From positions 1 through 64,000 of the forward strand of contig NZ_JBPODR010000006.1 of the NCBI RefSeq assembly GCF_051201035.1: a stretch of 64,000 nucleotides of DNA, written 5' to 3'. This DNA is from Thermoanaerobacterium thermosulfurigenes (lineage in GTDB: Bacteria > Bacillota > Thermoanaerobacteria > Thermoanaerobacterales > Thermoanaerobacteraceae). The position numbers and the translations under genes are program-made. This document shows, piece by piece, positions 62,463-64,000 of the stretch (its first letter is position 1; every line of letters begins with the position of its first letter). Under the pieces are notes generated by a model, which was not told where the DNA came from, made no database searches, and worked only from the letters and a program-made list of their open reading frames with translations.

Positions 62463-63299
62463 CTAATCAGGTCTTTCAAGAGATATTTTGCCAATTTTCC
62501 CTGTGCGAAAATCATCAATAATGATTTTCGCAGCACGCTCTGTATCAACAATTCCTCCAGAAGACAAACAACCTCTTGTTTTACCTATATCTGTAAGTAA
62601 TTTATACACATCTTTGCTTATGTCTTCTAACTTGTATCTTTTAATTAAAAGCTCTGGATAATTTATTTTCAATATATCAAGTAATAAATATGCCAACTCT
62701 TCATGATTTAACAGCTCATCTTTAATCGCAGATGTTAAAGCCAGCATCATTCCAACATGTTCATCTTCAAATTTAGGCCACAGAATACCTGGGGTATCTA
62801 ACAAATCAAAATAAGGTGTTTTAATCCACTGCTTTGATTTTGTCACTCCTGGTTTATTGCCAGTCTTGGCATTTTTTGTTTTAGTCAAAGAATTTATCAA
62901 TGTTGATTTTCCAACGTTAGGTATGCCAACTATCATTGCCCTTAATTTAGCTTTTATACCCTTTTGTCTTTTTTTATCGATTATATCGCTACACTCTTTT
63001 AAAGTCAATTCGTAAATACTTTGAATGCATTTGCTATCTAAAGAATTTATATTAAGGCTTACGTGACCTTTAAGATTGAAATAATCGTTCCACATTTTAT
63101 TGACTTCTAAATCAGCCAAATCAGATTTATTAAGCAAAATAATCCGTTTTTTATTTTTTACTAAGTCATCTATCAATGGATTTCTACTGCTTCTTGGAAT
63201 CCGAGCATCTAATAATTCATAGACAATATCTACTATTTTTAAATTTTCTTCAATCAGGCGTTTAGTTTTTGCCATGTGTCCAGGATACCATTGATACAT
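62463..63299 (-). CDS. rbgA: Ribosome biogenesis GTPase RbgA (YlqF)
   Basis: RbgA is a circularly permuted GTPase needed for late assembly of the 50S subunit. The permuted order is visible: G4 NKSD (near 57) precedes G1 GIPNVGKST (near 125) and G3 DTPGILWP (near 169). The N-terminus YQWYPGHMAKTKRL is typical, and the C-terminal ANTAR-like domain follows. I use the ATG at 63299 after TTTGGAGG. It follows rplS across a terminator, and in Bacillus also occupies the place between rplS and rnhB. Confidence 0.97.
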   Translation of the reverse strand: MYQWYPGHMAKTKRLIEENLKIVDIVYELLDARIPRSSRNPLIDDLVKNKKRIILLNKSDLADLEVNKMWNDYFNLKGHVSLNINSLDSKCIQSIYELTLKECSDIIDKKRQKGIKAKLRAMIVGIPNVGKSTLINSLTKTKNAKTGNKPGVTKSKQWIKTPYFDLLDTPGILWPKFEDEHVGMMLALTSAIKDELLNHEELAYLLLDILKINYPELLIKRYKLEDISKDVYKLLTDIGKTRGCLSSGGIVDTERAAKIIIDDFRTGKIGKISLERPD

Positions 63300-63317
63300 A
63301 ATTTCCTCCAAATATTG

Positions 63318-63343
63318 AAAAAGGGACTAATCAAGTCCCCTTT
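63318..63343 (-). terminator. Intrinsic terminator after rplS
   Basis: AAAGGGGACT pairs with AGTCCCTTT with one bulged base, followed by five T residues on the minus strand. The first arm overlaps the rplS TAA stop codon by two bases. It should lower transcription into rbgA. Confidence 0.85.
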
Positions 63344-63680
63344 ATTTCTTCTCTTGAATTTTAGCAGCTTTGCCAACTCTTTTTCTAACATAATAGAGTT
63401 TGGCTCTTCTAACTCTACCTTTTCTTACTACTTCTATCTTTTCAATCCTAGGTGAGTGAAGTGGGAAAGTCCTTTCTACTCCAACACCATAAGAAACACG
63501 TCTTACAGTAAAGTTTTCTCTTAATGATCCACCACTTCTTTTTATAACAACACCTTCAAAAACCTGAATTCTTTCTTTGTCACCTTCGATAACTTTATAA
63601 TGTACTCTTACAGTATCACCAACATTAAATTCAGGTACTTCTCTCAATTGTTCTCTTTCTACAATATCAACTAGATTCAT
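63342..63680 (-). CDS. rplS: 50S ribosomal protein L19
   Basis: L19 lies at the interface between 30S and 50S subunits. The 112-residue protein has the conserved FNVGDTVRVHYKVIEG, RIQVFEGVVIKRSGG and the GVGVERTFPLHSPRIEKIEVVRKG core, plus a basic C-terminus. The start is the ATG at 63680 after AAAGGAGGG; the upstream ATG is part of this site. It follows trmD by 14 bases, the universal rimM-trmD-rplS order. Confidence 0.98.
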   Translation of the reverse strand: MNLVDIVEREQLREVPEFNVGDTVRVHYKVIEGDKERIQVFEGVVIKRSGGSLRENFTVRRVSYGVGVERTFPLHSPRIEKIEVVRKGRVRRAKLYYVRKRVGKAAKIQEKK

Positions 63681-63694
63681 TTTTTTCCCTCCTT

Positions 63695-64000
63695 TCAAAT
63701 ATTTGAATAACCTAACTTTTTAAGATATTCAATATCTTGTTCTGATAGATATTTTCTATCCAAAAGATCTGGGCGTAATTTAAGCGTAGTCTCTAATGAT
63801 TTCTGCCTTCTCCACTTAGCGATTTCCGCATGGTTTCCAGACAGTAACACTTTCGGGACTTCCATCCCATTAAATATTTCAGGCCTTGTATATTGAGGAT
63901 ATTCTAATAAACCACAATAAAAAGATTCATCAATAAAACTTTCATCTTGCGGCAAAACACCATGTATCAACCTTGACACAGAATCTATAACTGCCATCGC
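63695..64000 (-). CDS. trmD: tRNA (guanine(37)-N1)-methyltransferase TrmD, C-terminal part (partial)
   Basis: TrmD methylates G37 of tRNAs next to the anticodon, preventing frameshifts. The frame is open to the right edge, so only the last 101 codons are visible, including part of the knot-domain linker and the C-terminal helical domain with MEVPKVLLSGNHAEIAKWRRQ, a strong TrmD signature. The full gene should be about 240 codons. It is the upstream neighbour of rplS. Confidence 0.93.
   Translation of the reverse strand, partial: AMAVIDSVSRLIHGVLPQDESFIDESFYCGLLEYPQYTRPEIFNGMEVPKVLLSGNHAEIAKWRRQKSLETTLKLRPDLLDRKYLSEQDIEYLKKLGYSNI

Noticed and set aside
1..64000. CRISPR arrays, tRNA or rRNA genes, phage or defence genes
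   Set aside because: I saw no regularly spaced repeats, no tRNA-like cloverleaf signatures such as GTTCRAATC, no rRNA segments and no phage or defence families in the recognised coding sequences, which fill almost the whole window.

Overview
This window looks like a low-GC, thermophilic, spore-forming member of the Clostridia, most like Thermoanaerobacterium or Thermoanaerobacter. The reasons are the AT-rich sequence, strong GGAGG ribosome binding sites, frequent TTG and GTG starts, the presence of PolC, CodY, FliY, CheC/CheD and a YlxY-type deacetylase, and a gene order that follows the Bacillus/Clostridia backbone almost gene for gene. Genus is an inference. Nearly all genes lie on the minus strand, so the biological reading direction is from base 64000 down to base 1. 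The only plus-strand genes I accept are a truncated transposase at the left edge and the rnhB-yraN pair near 59 kb.

Reading in transcription direction: (1) 64.0-57.6 kb holds the trmD tail, rplS, rbgA, a YifB/ComM ATPase, trpS, the opposite-strand rnhB-yraN pair, and dprA. (2) 57.6-52.7 kb holds topA, then hslV-hslU-codY with its own promoter and a strong terminator. (3) 52.5-25.7 kb is one very long flagellar/chemotaxis operon: flgB-flgC-fliE-F-G-H-I-J-ylxF-fliK-flgD-flgE-flbD-fliL-fliM-fliY-cheY-fliO-P-Q-R-flhB-flhA-flhF-flhG-PilZ protein-cheA-W-C-D-sigD-fapA-small conserved protein. It supplies the rod, hook, export gate, switch and much of the signalling core, and ends with the sigma factor for late flagellar genes. 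cheB, which sits after flhG in Bacillus, is missing and a PilZ (c-di-GMP receptor) gene occupies its place. (4) 25.7-12.9 kb holds rpsB-tsf, then pyrH-frr-small PASTA-like gene-uppS-cdsA-dxr-rseP-ispG-glycosyltransferase-polC, which joins translation, undecaprenyl/isoprenoid and phospholipid supply, and replication. (5) 12.9-5.5 kb is the rimP-nusA-rnpM-ylxQ-infB-rbfA-nrnA-truB-ribF operon. (6) 5.5-0.4 kb holds rpsO, pnp, ylxY, an M16 peptidase and dut, followed by the end of an insertion sequence.

The genes are mostly conserved housekeeping and motility genes, and I see no defence island, prophage, CRISPR array, tRNA, rRNA or clear new multi-gene system. The points most worth a second look are small: an unlisted 58-codon PASTA-like gene overlapping the frr stop codon; structured leaders before rpsB, rpsO and rimP; a hairpin that covers the ylxY ribosome binding site; a YlxY protein that has lost the catalytic Asp; the PilZ-for-cheB replacement; and the lack of a visible terminator at the end of the flagellar operon just before rpsB. 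No gene-free stretch exceeds 300 bases; the longest are 52523-52743 (terminator plus candidate promoters) and 210-414 (AT-rich, no convincing gene).
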